From an uncultured Actinomyces sp. (GTDB taxonomy: Bacteria; Actinomycetota; Actinomycetes; Actinomycetales; Actinomycetaceae), in assembly GCA_902773415.1 (NCBI GenBank), contig CACYEE010000237.1, positions 1 through 5,652 of the forward strand: 5,652 bases of DNA, in the 5' to 3' direction. This document shows positions 5,652 through 5,652 of this stretch, in pieces. Every line of letters begins with the position of its first letter. Position 1 is the first letter of the stretch. The notes below the pieces were generated by a model. It ran no database searches, was not told the origin of the DNA, and worked only from the letters and a program-made list of their open reading frames with translations. The translations under genes and the position numbers were made by a program.

Positions 5652-5652
5652 G

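Overview
The window is GC-rich, and its genes have the strongly G/C-biased third codon positions of a high-GC actinobacterium (Actinomycetota). The acyl-CoA ligase looks like the FadD15-type enzymes of that phylum. I cannot name genus or species; an Actinomycetaceae- or Bifidobacterium-like host is a guess. All three confident genes lie on the minus strand and read right to left.

From right to left: (1) the C-terminal part of valyl-tRNA synthetase (valS), with its 5' end beyond the right edge; (2) a 302-bp gap holding a nested inverted-repeat element and several copies of a short motif; (3) an unrecognised, apparently membrane-anchored protein of 475 residues with one transmembrane helix, one cysteine pair, a very acidic segment and a Q/N/G-rich tail made of tandem peptide repeats; (4) a 154-bp gap with a perfect 21-bp inverted repeat that begins on the stop codon of that gene; (5) a complete long-chain acyl-CoA ligase of 617 residues; (6) a 189-bp gap with two more inverted repeats; (7) at the extreme left, possibly the last 24 codons of a gene on the plus strand that converges on the ligase.

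The three main genes do not form an obvious pathway. ValS charges tRNA-Val, the ligase activates fatty acids, and the middle protein is unknown. The gaps of 302 and 154 bp, each with strong hairpins, argue for separate transcription units rather than one tight operon.

The most notable feature is that every intergenic gap carries inverted-repeat DNA. Two of the gaps share a recognisable motif (GCCGGGGYGAGA, three or four variable bases, then GGGACWG) in both orientations. This suggests a dispersed, palindromic intergenic repeat family, possibly REP-like. I see no clear new enzymatic or defence system. The repeat family and the unknown surface protein deserve follow-up.
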